Shown here: positions 35,188 through 43,344 of the stretch, piece after piece | Layout: each line of letters starts with the position of its first letter | How positions within the stretch are numbered: the stretch's first letter is position 1 | Assembly (NCBI RefSeq): GCF_021887715.1 | Contig: NZ_JAIQXX010000006.1 | Span: 1-64,000, forward strand | Direction of reading: 5' to 3' | Source of the DNA: Winogradskyella immobilis | GTDB lineage: Bacteria > Bacteroidota > Bacteroidia > Flavobacteriales > Flavobacteriaceae | DNA: 64,000 nucleotides | Notes under the pieces: model-generated | Told to the model about the DNA's origin: nothing | What the model saw: the letters and a program-made list of their open reading frames with translations, nothing else | The model's database searches: none | Translations under genes and position numbers: made by a program

Positions 35188-37149
35188 TTAATCCTTCTTA
35201 CCAAACTGTTCTCTAGCTTCAGTTTCGATATTCATTTGGTTTACTCTAGCGTCTACTTTACGTTTAAAATCAGTATCTGCTATAGTAGCGACATTGTCTA
35301 AATACCGAATCACTTCTTGACGCCTAATATCTGAGAAATTTAACCCTTTCATATTAGATTTCATTAATTCTTGAAGCATATTGAACTTTGTCTCGTAATC
35401 TTTTTTGAAATACTTTTCAGGATTATCGAACCAACTTTCTTCTAAATCAAAATCTGTTAAGCGTAATGATATCGCAGATTGAATATTACGCACATCTCTT
35501 GATGAAAAGAATGGAAAGATCTTTTGAATCTCTTTAAATAACGCTGCATAGAACATATGATCTGTTTCTTGATGTAGTTTTTCTACTTTATCAAAAGTAT
35601 CATGCACGCGCTCTTCAGTTGGCTTTTCTACAGTATTTAAAATCTCGCCCATGCTCTTTGCTAAACCTTGATCTGCTAAATAGTCATAACCTTCCGGGTT
35701 TTTCATATTTACGAAGTTTGGCATAGTTTCTTGAAGTTTTCTCCACCATATGTAATCTTGATCTAGGAAATCGTGCTCAGAACGTGCACCATCAATTTTA
35801 AAACGGCCTTGTACACGAGATATCACAGCTTTGTCTAACATTTCAGGAAGATTTGTAAATAGACCTATAGAGCTATTTCCGTAATTAACAGCATATGCTC
35901 CTTCTGTATATCGTAAAAACACGCCTATAACCTCTTTTACACCTGCTGAAACTCCTTGTGCTGTTCGCTCTTGTAAATTATTTTCTGCATCATCAATTGG
36001 TGCAAAAATCAGTTTTGTAGGATCTTGCAAGGGTTTCATCCATTCTACCATTTTCTCTGCTGAACCTCCTTGAAATGTACTAATTAAAGTGTCTGGCATT
36101 GGGTGAAATAGAAACGGAATATCTAAATGATCTGCATGTTCTTTGAGTCGGGTTGCAATGGCTGCAATCAACATACTTTTTCCTGTTCCAGGAATACCAT
36201 AACCCATAAACACAGGCATAAATCCACCTAATTCTTGAAACGGGTTCTTTTTTACTTCAAAATCATAGCTCAATAAACGTTCCGTTAAACGACGTGCAAA
36301 ATGTTTAGCATCACGGTTACCTACAATCTGTTCAAACTTAATTTTATTAAATTCTACACTTTTTGCTGTACCTTCAAAGGTGTTTTCCCAGCCAGAAACT
36401 GCAAATTCTGAGTTTTCTAATTTATAAGTTCTGTCTACTATAGTTTCAGTATATTCTAAACTATTTTTACGCAATTGAATCTCAGCAATTAGAGCTTCAA
36501 AATAAACCACCGTAAAATTAATGACATCTTTATCTGACTTTATAATATCTGGATGTCCAAGGTATTTATCGTAATAAAACAAACTACAAGAAATTCCTTT
36601 TAAAGGCGATAATAATGATACTTCTGGAATGCCTGCAAATTTTTGCTTCATTACGCTTAAATCATCAGATGCATGTGGTTTAATATCGTTAAGAATTTTA
36701 TACGCCGTAGCAAATAGCATAAAAGCTGTTGCTGTATGCATTTTACTTTCGTATTCTCGTTTACCTGAGGTATCTAATGCTGATTTATTTTCGCTTAATG
36801 TAGATAAACCCGAAGCGTCGTAATAACTGTCTTTAATCCAAAGTCCTAATCCTATACCTTCTTGAACCGCATACAATGTCTGATTTAAATAAACAGGAAT
36901 TGCTATAGAATCTGGTAATAAGCGTTTTTTTAAACCTAGTATTGTTTTAGAAACAGATGTAATATTTACAGAACTACCGCTATTGGCTCTTGATAAATAC
37001 AATAAAATTGATTCATCTTTTGCGTCTTTATCTCTATTTTTTGCTCGTGATCCTTGCTCCCATTGTACACTTTTTAAATATGAAGAAGCTTCATCTCGAA
37101 GCATATCGAGTTCTGATAATTTTATAGGAAAAGTTGAATTGTGTTCCAT
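35188..37149 (-). CDS. AAA-family ATPase (classic clade), core of the unknown cluster
   Basis: 653 residues with one AAA module at about 270-460. Walker A GIPGTGKS (318-325, Lys324), a pore loop in classic-AAA context (STFQGGSAEKMVEW, about 357-370), Walker B IFAPIDDAEN (Asp386-Asp387 instead of the usual Asp-Glu), and the sensor-1/arginine-finger strand FTNLPEMLDKAVISRVQGRF (431-450). The N-terminal 270 residues are helical and unlike known AAA adaptors; the C-terminal 200 are helical and charged. This clade includes spastin, katanin, Vps4 and p97 relatives that pull proteins through a hexamer pore. A substrate in the cluster (the coiled-coil protein) is an inference. Confidence 0.93.
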   Translation of the reverse strand: MEHNSTFPIKLSELDMLRDEASSYLKSVQWEQGSRAKNRDKDAKDESILLYLSRANSGSSVNITSVSKTILGLKKRLLPDSIAIPVYLNQTLYAVQEGIGLGLWIKDSYYDASGLSTLSENKSALDTSGKREYESKMHTATAFMLFATAYKILNDIKPHASDDLSVMKQKFAGIPEVSLLSPLKGISCSLFYYDKYLGHPDIIKSDKDVINFTVVYFEALIAEIQLRKNSLEYTETIVDRTYKLENSEFAVSGWENTFEGTAKSVEFNKIKFEQIVGNRDAKHFARRLTERLLSYDFEVKKNPFQELGGFMPVFMGYGIPGTGKSMLIAAIATRLKEHADHLDIPFLFHPMPDTLISTFQGGSAEKMVEWMKPLQDPTKLIFAPIDDAENNLQERTAQGVSAGVKEVIGVFLRYTEGAYAVNYGNSSIGLFTNLPEMLDKAVISRVQGRFKIDGARSEHDFLDQDYIWWRKLQETMPNFVNMKNPEGYDYLADQGLAKSMGEILNTVEKPTEERVHDTFDKVEKLHQETDHMFYAALFKEIQKIFPFFSSRDVRNIQSAISLRLTDFDLEESWFDNPEKYFKKDYETKFNMLQELMKSNMKGLNFSDIRRQEVIRYLDNVATIADTDFKRKVDARVNQMNIETEAREQFGKKD

Positions 37150-37155
37150 TTTTAC

Positions 37156-37189
37156 TTTTAGCTTTTGGCTGTTAGTTTTTAGGTTTAGA
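37156..37189. repeat. Heptad repeat tract D
   Basis: In-phase units TTTTAGC, TTTTGGC, TGTTAGT, TTTTAGG, then TTTAGA fill the gap between the AAA gene start and the preceding gene stop. Confidence 0.6.
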
Positions 37190-37190
37190 T

Positions 37191-38231
37191 TTAACTATTT
37201 AAATCTGACATCTGTATTGGCGGTTTAGCTAGCTTATCTATAACTTCTGGTGCTTTATTATATAACATTTGAATAATTCTATGTGGTGCCATGACATAAT
37301 TCTGTTTTATAATTTCTGTCCATTTTTGAAATATCTGTTTATTAAAAAAACTACCTTCTTTAAACTCGCTTGTAGAAATAACTTCATTAATCTTTAATGA
37401 AAATGCATAAGCTTCTAATGGCACTTCTTTTTTAGCAATACTCTCTAATATGGCATGTGTAATTTCGTTTTCATCTTTTGCAAATACATTATGTAATGGT
37501 CCTAAATCTATACGTTTTATATGTTTTGGCAACAAATCTGGTAATTTACGATCTATTGCATAAGCCATAGCATCTAAATTCATTTTACGATCTGCAGATT
37601 GCTTAATCGCTTGGTATATTTCTTTCCTGTCATTATTAGGGTTTCTCCCATCATAATTAAAGTACATAAAACATATAAACGGTCTGTTTAATGACACATC
37701 ATAAAAACTCCAGCTTGTCATATATTCTGATGAAGATTCTTTTGGAGCTTCTATAATTTTGCCTTGAACAAACCTATTAAAGATAAACTGTTGCTTTACA
37801 TTAGTATAGTATACAATTGAAGCCGCTTGAAAAAGTTTTGATTTTTTAATCGGCTGTTTCTTGCGCATTAAGGTATCTAAAAATTCGTCTTGAAGTATCT
37901 CAATATCTGTTAATTTATTAAGGTATTCTTCCCTTAAAGCCAAATCGTTAAAAAGATATCTAAACTCTAAATAATTAGGAAACCCAGAATCTGTAAGATC
38001 AATTTTCATATTGTCTTCATCATCGTACATGTATTTAACACGCATGGCTTCTATAGAGTACAACAACAAATCACAATATTGCTTAAAGAAAATTAATTCT
38101 TGCTCAGAGCATAACTGCTGCTGTTGCATTTTAACAATGAGCTCTTTAATGGTAAAATCAACCATTTTATGATAAAACTCATATTGTGCTTTAGAGTCTA
38201 ATTGTGCTGAATCTAATGGGGTTACGATCAT
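37191..38231 (-). CDS. Unknown helical protein of the AAA cluster
   Basis: 346 residues, soluble, no signal peptide. Largely helical; the only notable strings are VDFTIKELIVKMQQQQLCSE and YEFYHKMVDF near the N-terminus, and a central beta stretch SWSFYDVSLNRPFICFMYFN followed by NDRKEIYQAIKQSADRKMNL. No family recognised. It lies between the coiled-coil and AAA genes and probably acts as their adaptor, though that is only from gene order. Confidence 0.75.
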   Translation of the reverse strand: MIVTPLDSAQLDSKAQYEFYHKMVDFTIKELIVKMQQQQLCSEQELIFFKQYCDLLLYSIEAMRVKYMYDDEDNMKIDLTDSGFPNYLEFRYLFNDLALREEYLNKLTDIEILQDEFLDTLMRKKQPIKKSKLFQAASIVYYTNVKQQFIFNRFVQGKIIEAPKESSSEYMTSWSFYDVSLNRPFICFMYFNYDGRNPNNDRKEIYQAIKQSADRKMNLDAMAYAIDRKLPDLLPKHIKRIDLGPLHNVFAKDENEITHAILESIAKKEVPLEAYAFSLKINEVISTSEFKEGSFFNKQIFQKWTEIIKQNYVMAPHRIIQMLYNKAPEVIDKLAKPPIQMSDLNS

Positions 38232-38240
38232 ATACTTTTG

Positions 38241-38304
38241 CAGTATGCAGTTGTCAGTTTACAGTAAGCCGAACAGCTAACTGTAAACTGAACACCGTTA
38301 ACTA
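38241..38304. repeat. Heptad repeat tract E with internal inverted repeat
   Basis: Units CAGTATG, CAGTTGT, CAGTTTA, CAGTAAG, then on the other half CTAACTG, TAAACTG, AACACCG, TTAACTA. CAGTTTACAG (38255-38264) and CTGTAAACTG (38281-38290) are perfect complements, so the tract can form a hairpin. Confidence 0.75.
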
Positions 38305-38308
38305 ATTT

Positions 38309-39661
38309 CTATCCTAATAAATCATCATTATTAGCATCTGGTTCTGGTGCTGAGTCTCCAGATCCGTCTGATCCACCATCATTACTTGGTGCTGTGTCAT
38401 CTGATTTATAGTATTCTTCAAAAATTTCTTTCATATCTATACCATAACGATCTGCAAAGTTTTTTTGAATATCTACATCTTTTTTACGGATTTCTTGTAA
38501 AGCTTCAGCATAACTGCCATAGACACCTTGCATTACTTTTTCGTGTACAGGAATATTATCCATCATTTCTTGACGAGCCCTAGCACTAGCGGTATGCATA
38601 GCGGCGAGTGTTTCGCCAATATGCTCATCGGTTTTAACACCTAAATGTTCTAATATAGCAGCAAATTCCTGATCTGTACGTGCTTTTAATGCTACTATAT
38701 AACCATCATAATACTTAAGACGTTCGTCTGTATCACTTTTTAATTTTGCACGATGTGTTTGTAAGTTACTACGTAAAGACGTTAATACTTTGATCGTTAA
38801 ATTATGTTTGTGTACAAAACTATCTTTAGATGCTGCCAATGTTGTATATGCATTTTTAAGACCTTCTAATTCTTCAACCTTTTGTTCTAGTTTTGTTACT
38901 TTTGATAATGCTTCAGAATATTCTGTAGATTGTTTGTCTGCTACTTCTTCTAAAGCAGTACGAGCCTGCTTAAGTAAAGCATAGCTTTCTTCTAGCTTGT
39001 CTTCTACTTCTTGTTTCTTTTCTAATGCTTTTGTATGATTTCTACTAGCTTCTACTATTGCGTCTTGTAATTTATCTTCAACCTCTTTGATTTCAACTTC
39101 TCTGTCTTTTAAACGTTTAACAGCTGCTTGACTTTTAAAAGAGAGTTCGTTTAATAGCGTTTGCACATCTGCGGTTTCGATACGTTGCTGAAACATAGCC
39201 TTAGCCTTATTATCTGCAGAATCACGTACTTTTTGTGCTTCTTTAAACTCTTCTTCTTCGCGCTTAATTTTACTCTTACGTCCCCAAAGATTATTCCACC
39301 ATGTATCTGGCTTATTTTGCGCATCTTCTAATTCTATTCTAGCGCGTTCTAAACCTTTAACGGCATCGTCAATGATTTTTTGCTCCTCTGCATTTAATGC
39401 GGAAAAACCTTCAAACATAATACCAACCTCATCTTGATAATCAGTAAGATCCTTAATGGCATCTAATAGTGTTGATCTATCTTTCTCTGCCATATCAACC
39501 ACATTATCTAAAGTTGCGTTAAGAATTTTTTGACGACTTTCCGGATCGTCTTCTTGTGCTAACTTAGATTTCATTTGGTCAATGGCTTTGCCCCAATTGA
39601 CATCTACTTTTTCTGGTTTTTCGTTGGAATTCGTTTCTAATAAATCAAAATCATCAGACAT
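38309..39661 (-). CDS. Acidic coiled-coil protein, first gene of the AAA cluster
   Basis: 450 residues from MSDDFDLLETNSNEK (ATG at 39661; the frame opens 14 codons earlier). Long coiled coil about 170-310 with heptad Leu/Glu/Lys patterns, a tryptophan-rich patch PDTWWNNLWGRKSKIKREEE (about 117-136) that could touch membrane or partner, a second helical part (about 310-410), and a low-complexity acidic tail (SDDTAPSNDGGSDGSGD...). Similar proteins are sometimes annotated as microtubule-binding, which is only the coiled-coil resemblance. A TelA/KlaA-like relation is possible but unproven. It is first in the operon, so it is likely the most abundant product. Confidence 0.8.
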   Translation of the reverse strand: MSDDFDLLETNSNEKPEKVDVNWGKAIDQMKSKLAQEDDPESRQKILNATLDNVVDMAEKDRSTLLDAIKDLTDYQDEVGIMFEGFSALNAEEQKIIDDAVKGLERARIELEDAQNKPDTWWNNLWGRKSKIKREEEEFKEAQKVRDSADNKAKAMFQQRIETADVQTLLNELSFKSQAAVKRLKDREVEIKEVEDKLQDAIVEASRNHTKALEKKQEVEDKLEESYALLKQARTALEEVADKQSTEYSEALSKVTKLEQKVEELEGLKNAYTTLAASKDSFVHKHNLTIKVLTSLRSNLQTHRAKLKSDTDERLKYYDGYIVALKARTDQEFAAILEHLGVKTDEHIGETLAAMHTASARARQEMMDNIPVHEKVMQGVYGSYAEALQEIRKKDVDIQKNFADRYGIDMKEIFEEYYKSDDTAPSNDGGSDGSGDSAPEPDANNDDLLG

Positions 39662-39989
39662 ATTTATATTATTTTTTAAGGTTGAACAAAATTGGAAAAG
39701 CAATTTCGGTAATTTTTATCAGTATAAAAACTTTCCGATACAATTTATCTGTATAAAATTTGAAGAAAATGTTACAAAAAACACAGAATAGGTTAATTGC
39801 TTAAATGTAACGATAACACTAAGTATCTTAAGCAATTAGTGTACATAAAACATACTTTCAACGATGTTTGCAAACACTTAATCGATGATTTGTTAATAAC
39901 TAAAATGTAAATTATTTATTACTAAATAGTTACAATATTGTTTTTTTTTCTATCTTAGCCTTAGAATCCAAATCTAAAAAACGAATATT
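39662..39989. promoter_or_regulatory. Divergent promoter region with long inverted repeat
   Basis: 328 bp between the AAA cluster (minus) and a small membrane gene (plus). The inverted repeat TAATTGCTTAA (39794-39804) / TTAAGCAATTA (39828-39838) has perfect 11-bp arms and a 23-bp loop, and is a candidate operator or leader hairpin. Both transcripts should start here; no clean TAnnTTTG box is seen on either strand. Confidence 0.45.
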
Positions 39990-40217
39990 ATGCCGTTTTC
40001 CCTACTAAATTCAACCATGGCTGTTAGCACCGAACAGCTGACTATAATACTTATAGTTACTGCTTCCGTATTTATAATTTTCATTGGAATAGCTATTATT
40101 AAGATGTATAAGCTCAAAGCTGAAAATAAAAGACTTATGGAGACTAATGCTTTTGAAAATGACATGGATAAATCCTATAAAGACTTTACTAGTGGTCATT
40201 TGTACGGTGATAACTAA
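39990..40217 (+). CDS. Small single-pass membrane protein A
   Basis: 75 residues (ATG at 39990; an in-frame ATG at 40017 gives 66). Membrane helix at about 19-38 (IILIVTASVFIIFIGIAIIK) followed by a charged helix MYKLKAENKRLMETNAFEN and an acidic tail ending GHLYGDN. It is followed 12 bp later by a similar 56-residue gene. No family recognised. A minus-strand frame overlapping it looks like a shadow. Confidence 0.6.
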   Translation: MPFSLLNSTMAVSTEQLTIILIVTASVFIIFIGIAIIKMYKLKAENKRLMETNAFENDMDKSYKDFTSGHLYGDN

Positions 40218-40229
40218 TCTTATTTAGTT

Positions 40230-40400
40230 ATGTTACATTTTCTATCTATATATTTAATACCATTAGCATTAGAGGATAGTTCTGATAGAATTATCAGTAT
40301 TCTTGCCATAGCTTTAGTGACACTAACTATTCTGTTAACACTAGCATTATACAAAGCATACAAGCTAAAAACAAAAATTAAAGAATTACAAAACAAATAA
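40230..40400 (+). CDS. Small single-pass membrane protein B
   Basis: 56 residues, MLHFLSIYLIPLALEDSSDR at the N-terminus, then one membrane helix (about 21-40) and a charged tail AYKLKTKIKELQNK. The helix-to-tail junction (YKAYKLKTKIKEL) mirrors protein A (IKMYKLKAENKRL), so the two are probably diverged tandem duplicates. Ended by a strong terminator at 40417-40448. Too short for most automatic gene calls. Confidence 0.6.
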   Translation: MLHFLSIYLIPLALEDSSDRIISILAIALVTLTILLTLALYKAYKLKTKIKELQNK

Positions 40401-40416
40401 TTATCTTATACCTTAT

Positions 40417-40448
40417 AAAAAAAGCCACGTAATACGTGGCTTTTTTTA
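40417..40448. terminator. Bidirectional terminator
   Basis: AAAAAAGCCACGTAATACGTGGCTTTTTTT: a stem GCCACGTA/TACGTGGC with A and T runs on either side, between the small membrane genes and the convergent ettA. Confidence 0.9.
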
Positions 40449-40477
40449 TAACTATTAAGTTGGGACAGCCAGATAAT

Positions 40478-42169
40478 TTACCTAACCAACTTTCTATATT
40501 TAATTCGTTTTGGCATTAAATCACCTCCTAAACGTTTTTTCTTATTTTCTTCATATTCACTAAAACCTCCTTCAAAGAAATAGACTTGGCTATCACCTTC
40601 AAAAGCTAAAATATGTGTACAGATACGATCTAAAAACCAACGGTCGTGACTAATTACTACAGCGCAACCTGCAAAGTTTTCCAAACCTTCTTCCAATGCT
40701 CTTAATGTATTGACGTCTAAATCGTTAGTTGGCTCATCTAAAAGCAATACATTACCTTCTTCTTTTAGTGTCATTGCTAAATGCAAACGGTTACGCTCAC
40801 CACCAGAAAGTAATTTTACTTTCTTGTTTTGCTCACTACCAGAGAAATTAAACCTGCTTAAATAAGCTCTAGAATTCACTTGCTTTCCTCCCATCATAAC
40901 AAGTTCTTGCTCATCACTAAAATTTTGCCAAATGGATTTTTCTGGATCTATATTAGAATGTTTCTGGTCAACATAAGCAATCTGTGCTGTTTCACCTACT
41001 TTAAACTCGCCTTTATCAGGATTTTCTTCTCCCATTATCATTCTAAAGATTGTTGTTTTACCAGCACCATTAGGCCCAATAACACCAACAATACCTGCTT
41101 GAGGCAGATTGAAATTTAAATCATCATATAATAACTTATCGTCATAGCCTTTAGCAACACCAATAGCTTCTATTACATTTGTTCCTAATCGCGGACCATT
41201 TGGGATATATATTTCAAGTTTTTCATCAAGTTGTTTTTGATCTTGACTCATTAACTTATCGTAGTTCTTTAAACGTGCTTTCTGTTTGGTTTGACGGCCT
41301 TTAGCTCCTTGTCTTACCCAATCAAGTTCACGCTCTAAAGTCTTTTGACGCTTAGATGCTGTTTTGCTTTCTTGAGCCATTCGCTTCGACTTCTGATCTA
41401 GCCAAGAAGAATAGTTTCCTTTCCAAGGAATACCTTCACCTCTATCGAGTTCTAAAATCCAGCCTGCAACATTGTCTAAGAAATATCTATCGTGAGTAAC
41501 GGCTATAACTGTTCCTTTATATTGTGCCAAATGATGCTCTAACCAATGTACAGACTCAGCATCTAAATGGTTTGTTGGCTCATCTAATAATAAAACATCT
41601 GGTTCTTGTAATAATAAACGACATAATGCAACTCGACGACGTTCTCCACCAGATAGCACTCCAATCTTTTTATCTCCATCTGGAGTACGCAGTGCATCCA
41701 TGGCAATTTCTAGCTTAGTATCTAGTTCCCATGCATTAGCTGCATCGATTTGATCTTGTAATTCAGCTTGACGATTCATTAGTTTCTCCATCTTATCAGG
41801 ATTGCTATAAACCTCTTCTAAACCAAACTGATCGTTAATACTATTATATTCGTCAAGGATAGCGACTGTTTCAGCTGAACCTTCACGTACCACTTCCATT
41901 ACAGTTTTATTATCATCTAACTGCGGTTCTTGTTCTAAATAACCAACGGTGTAACCCGGTTTAAATATAACATCACCTTGGTAGTTTTTATCAACACCAG
42001 CAATAATCTTAAGTAAAGTAGACTTACCCGAACCATTAAGACCTAAAATTCCGATTTTAGCTCCGTAGAAGAAACTTAAATAAATATTCTTTAAAACTGG
42101 TGTATTTGCTGATTGAAATGTCTTGGTTAAACCAGACATTGAAAAAATTATTTGCTTATCGTCACTCAT
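40478..42169 (-). CDS. ettA: Energy-dependent translational throttle protein EttA (ABC-F)
   Basis: 563 residues with two ABC cassettes and no membrane segments. First cassette: Walker A GLNGSGKST (about 42-50), signature LSGGERRRVALC, Walker B LLLDEPTNHLD. Second cassette: GPNGAGKTT, LLSGGERNRLHLA, LLLDEPTNDLD. The linker and the C-terminal MPKRIKYRKLVR tail are EttA features. EttA binds the ribosomal E site and adjusts translation elongation to the ATP/ADP ratio. Transcribed alone. Confidence 0.97.
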   Translation of the reverse strand: MSDDKQIIFSMSGLTKTFQSANTPVLKNIYLSFFYGAKIGILGLNGSGKSTLLKIIAGVDKNYQGDVIFKPGYTVGYLEQEPQLDDNKTVMEVVREGSAETVAILDEYNSINDQFGLEEVYSNPDKMEKLMNRQAELQDQIDAANAWELDTKLEIAMDALRTPDGDKKIGVLSGGERRRVALCRLLLQEPDVLLLDEPTNHLDAESVHWLEHHLAQYKGTVIAVTHDRYFLDNVAGWILELDRGEGIPWKGNYSSWLDQKSKRMAQESKTASKRQKTLERELDWVRQGAKGRQTKQKARLKNYDKLMSQDQKQLDEKLEIYIPNGPRLGTNVIEAIGVAKGYDDKLLYDDLNFNLPQAGIVGVIGPNGAGKTTIFRMIMGEENPDKGEFKVGETAQIAYVDQKHSNIDPEKSIWQNFSDEQELVMMGGKQVNSRAYLSRFNFSGSEQNKKVKLLSGGERNRLHLAMTLKEEGNVLLLDEPTNDLDVNTLRALEEGLENFAGCAVVISHDRWFLDRICTHILAFEGDSQVYFFEGGFSEYEENKKKRLGGDLMPKRIKYRKLVR

Positions 42170-42230
42170 ATATTTTTTGATTAATCTTTAATAGATAGTA
42201 ATTTAGAAGTGGATTTCTAATGTTTATAAT

Positions 42231-42270
42231 TTACTCCGTTACGCTGTAAACTGATACTGAATACTGAAAG
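42231..42270. repeat. Heptad repeat tract F
   Basis: Units CTGTAAA, CTGATA, CTGAATA, CTGAAAG in near-perfect phase, preceded by TTACTCC GTTACG, between ettA and the small membrane gene. Confidence 0.6.
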
Positions 42271-42275
42271 CTTTT

Positions 42276-42458
42276 TTAAACGCGTCCTTTTAAAGCATTA
42301 AATACCCATGCTACTGCCAAAAAACCAATACCTACAGCTGCAAAACCGTAACCTGCTACTTCGTAATATCTAAATGCGCCCAATGCTATTAACCCTAGTC
42401 CTACAATAATCATAATGGTCGTTGCCCATGCTAAAACCGTATTTTTATTCATTGCCAT
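42276..42458 (-). CDS. CAL67264-type small membrane protein
   Basis: 60 residues. Two membrane helices: about 8-27 (LAWATTIMIIVGLGLIALGA) and 34-54 (VAGYGFAAVGIGFLAVAWVF), short basic C-terminus KGRV. It matches the small membrane protein family known as CAL67264 in Flavobacteriaceae, from memory. Function unknown. Lies just upstream of ettA in the same direction, with heptad tract F in between. Confidence 0.85.
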   Translation of the reverse strand: MAMNKNTVLAWATTIMIIVGLGLIALGAFRYYEVAGYGFAAVGIGFLAVAWVFNALKGRV

Positions 42459-42515
42459 AATCGTTATCTTGTATTTTGTTAGTTAGTGTAAACGCAAATA
42501 TCGTTATTTTAAGGA

Positions 42516-42541
42516 AAAAAGCATTCTTAATAGAATGCTTT
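42516..42541 (-). terminator. Terminator of the FMN reductase gene
   Basis: Read on the minus strand, AAAGCATTCTATTAAGAATGCTTTTTT forms a GCATTC/GAATGC stem followed by a T-run, about 120 bp after the reductase stop. Confidence 0.65.
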
Positions 42542-42657
42542 ACTTATAAATTTATATTTCGTTAACTAACTCAAAGGTAAAAAATGCAATAGTCTATATT
42601 CCTTTAAACTATTATTTAATATTCTACTTTTTTTATTTTATCTAATAAGAATTTTAA

Positions 42658-43188
42658 TTATAATTCAACTTGAAGCTTATTAACTGCTTTTTCTAATTCA
42701 GCAGCTAAATCTTTATCAATAATTTTATTATCTAAAAAATTAGAGTAAAATGATGGCAAACTATATGTGCTTACAATATGTCCGCCCAAATGAGGAAATG
42801 TATTTTTTGCTAACTCTAAAACTGTTTTTCCTCCTCTGCCACCTGGCGAAGTTGCCATTAATAACATCGGCTTTTTTTGAAATACTTCTTTATCTATACG
42901 AGACATCCAATCAAATATGTTTTTAAAAGCAACAGTATATGCACCATTATGCTCTGCTAATGATAAAACAATGCCATCTGAAGACTTTATATGATTTAAA
43001 AAAGTATTCGCATTGTCTGGTATACCTTGATCGTTTTCATAATCAATACCATACATTGGTAAATTAAAATCATTTAAATCTAAAACTTCCACTTCTACAT
43101 CATTTAAAAATGAAGCCGTATATGTTGCCAATTGTTTGTTTATTGATGTTTTACTATTGCTTCCTGCAAATGCTATAATTGATTTCAT
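42658..43188 (-). CDS. NADPH-dependent FMN reductase
   Basis: 176 residues, flavodoxin-like fold. FMN-phosphate loop GSNSKTSINKQLA (about 9-21), the LNDFNLPMYG segment, the LSLAEHNGAYTVAFKNIFDW segment that holds the flavin and SPGGRGG near residue 115. It reduces FMN or quinones; the physiological substrate is unknown. Single gene, divergent from the carboxylase gene. Confidence 0.9.
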   Translation of the reverse strand: MKSIIAFAGSNSKTSINKQLATYTASFLNDVEVEVLDLNDFNLPMYGIDYENDQGIPDNANTFLNHIKSSDGIVLSLAEHNGAYTVAFKNIFDWMSRIDKEVFQKKPMLLMATSPGGRGGKTVLELAKNTFPHLGGHIVSTYSLPSFYSNFLDNKIIDKDLAAELEKAVNKLQVEL

Positions 43189-43316
43189 TATACTTATTAA
43201 AATTAGAGTATAAATGTAACCATAAACCTATTATATTCCTAGGTATATATTTCCACGATATATGCTTTTAACAATTCATTTAGAGTGTTAATATCTATTA
43301 AAAGCGGACTATTTTG

Positions 43317-43324
43317 TAAATTTG
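43317..43324 (+). promoter_or_regulatory. Probable -7 box of the carboxylase operon
   Basis: TAAATTTG lies 20 bp before the start at 43345. Its position also argues against the earlier frame opening at 43285 as the start. Confidence 0.45.
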
Positions 43325-43344
43325 TAATCAAATTAACACACTAC

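Noticed and set aside
38309-39661. True microtubule-binding protein
   Set aside because: Resemblance is only coiled-coil composition; no tubulin-related partner is present.
39974-40165. 63-codon minus-strand frame opposite small membrane protein A
   Set aside because: Hydrophobic because the plus-strand gene is; the plus-strand version has start, partner and terminator.
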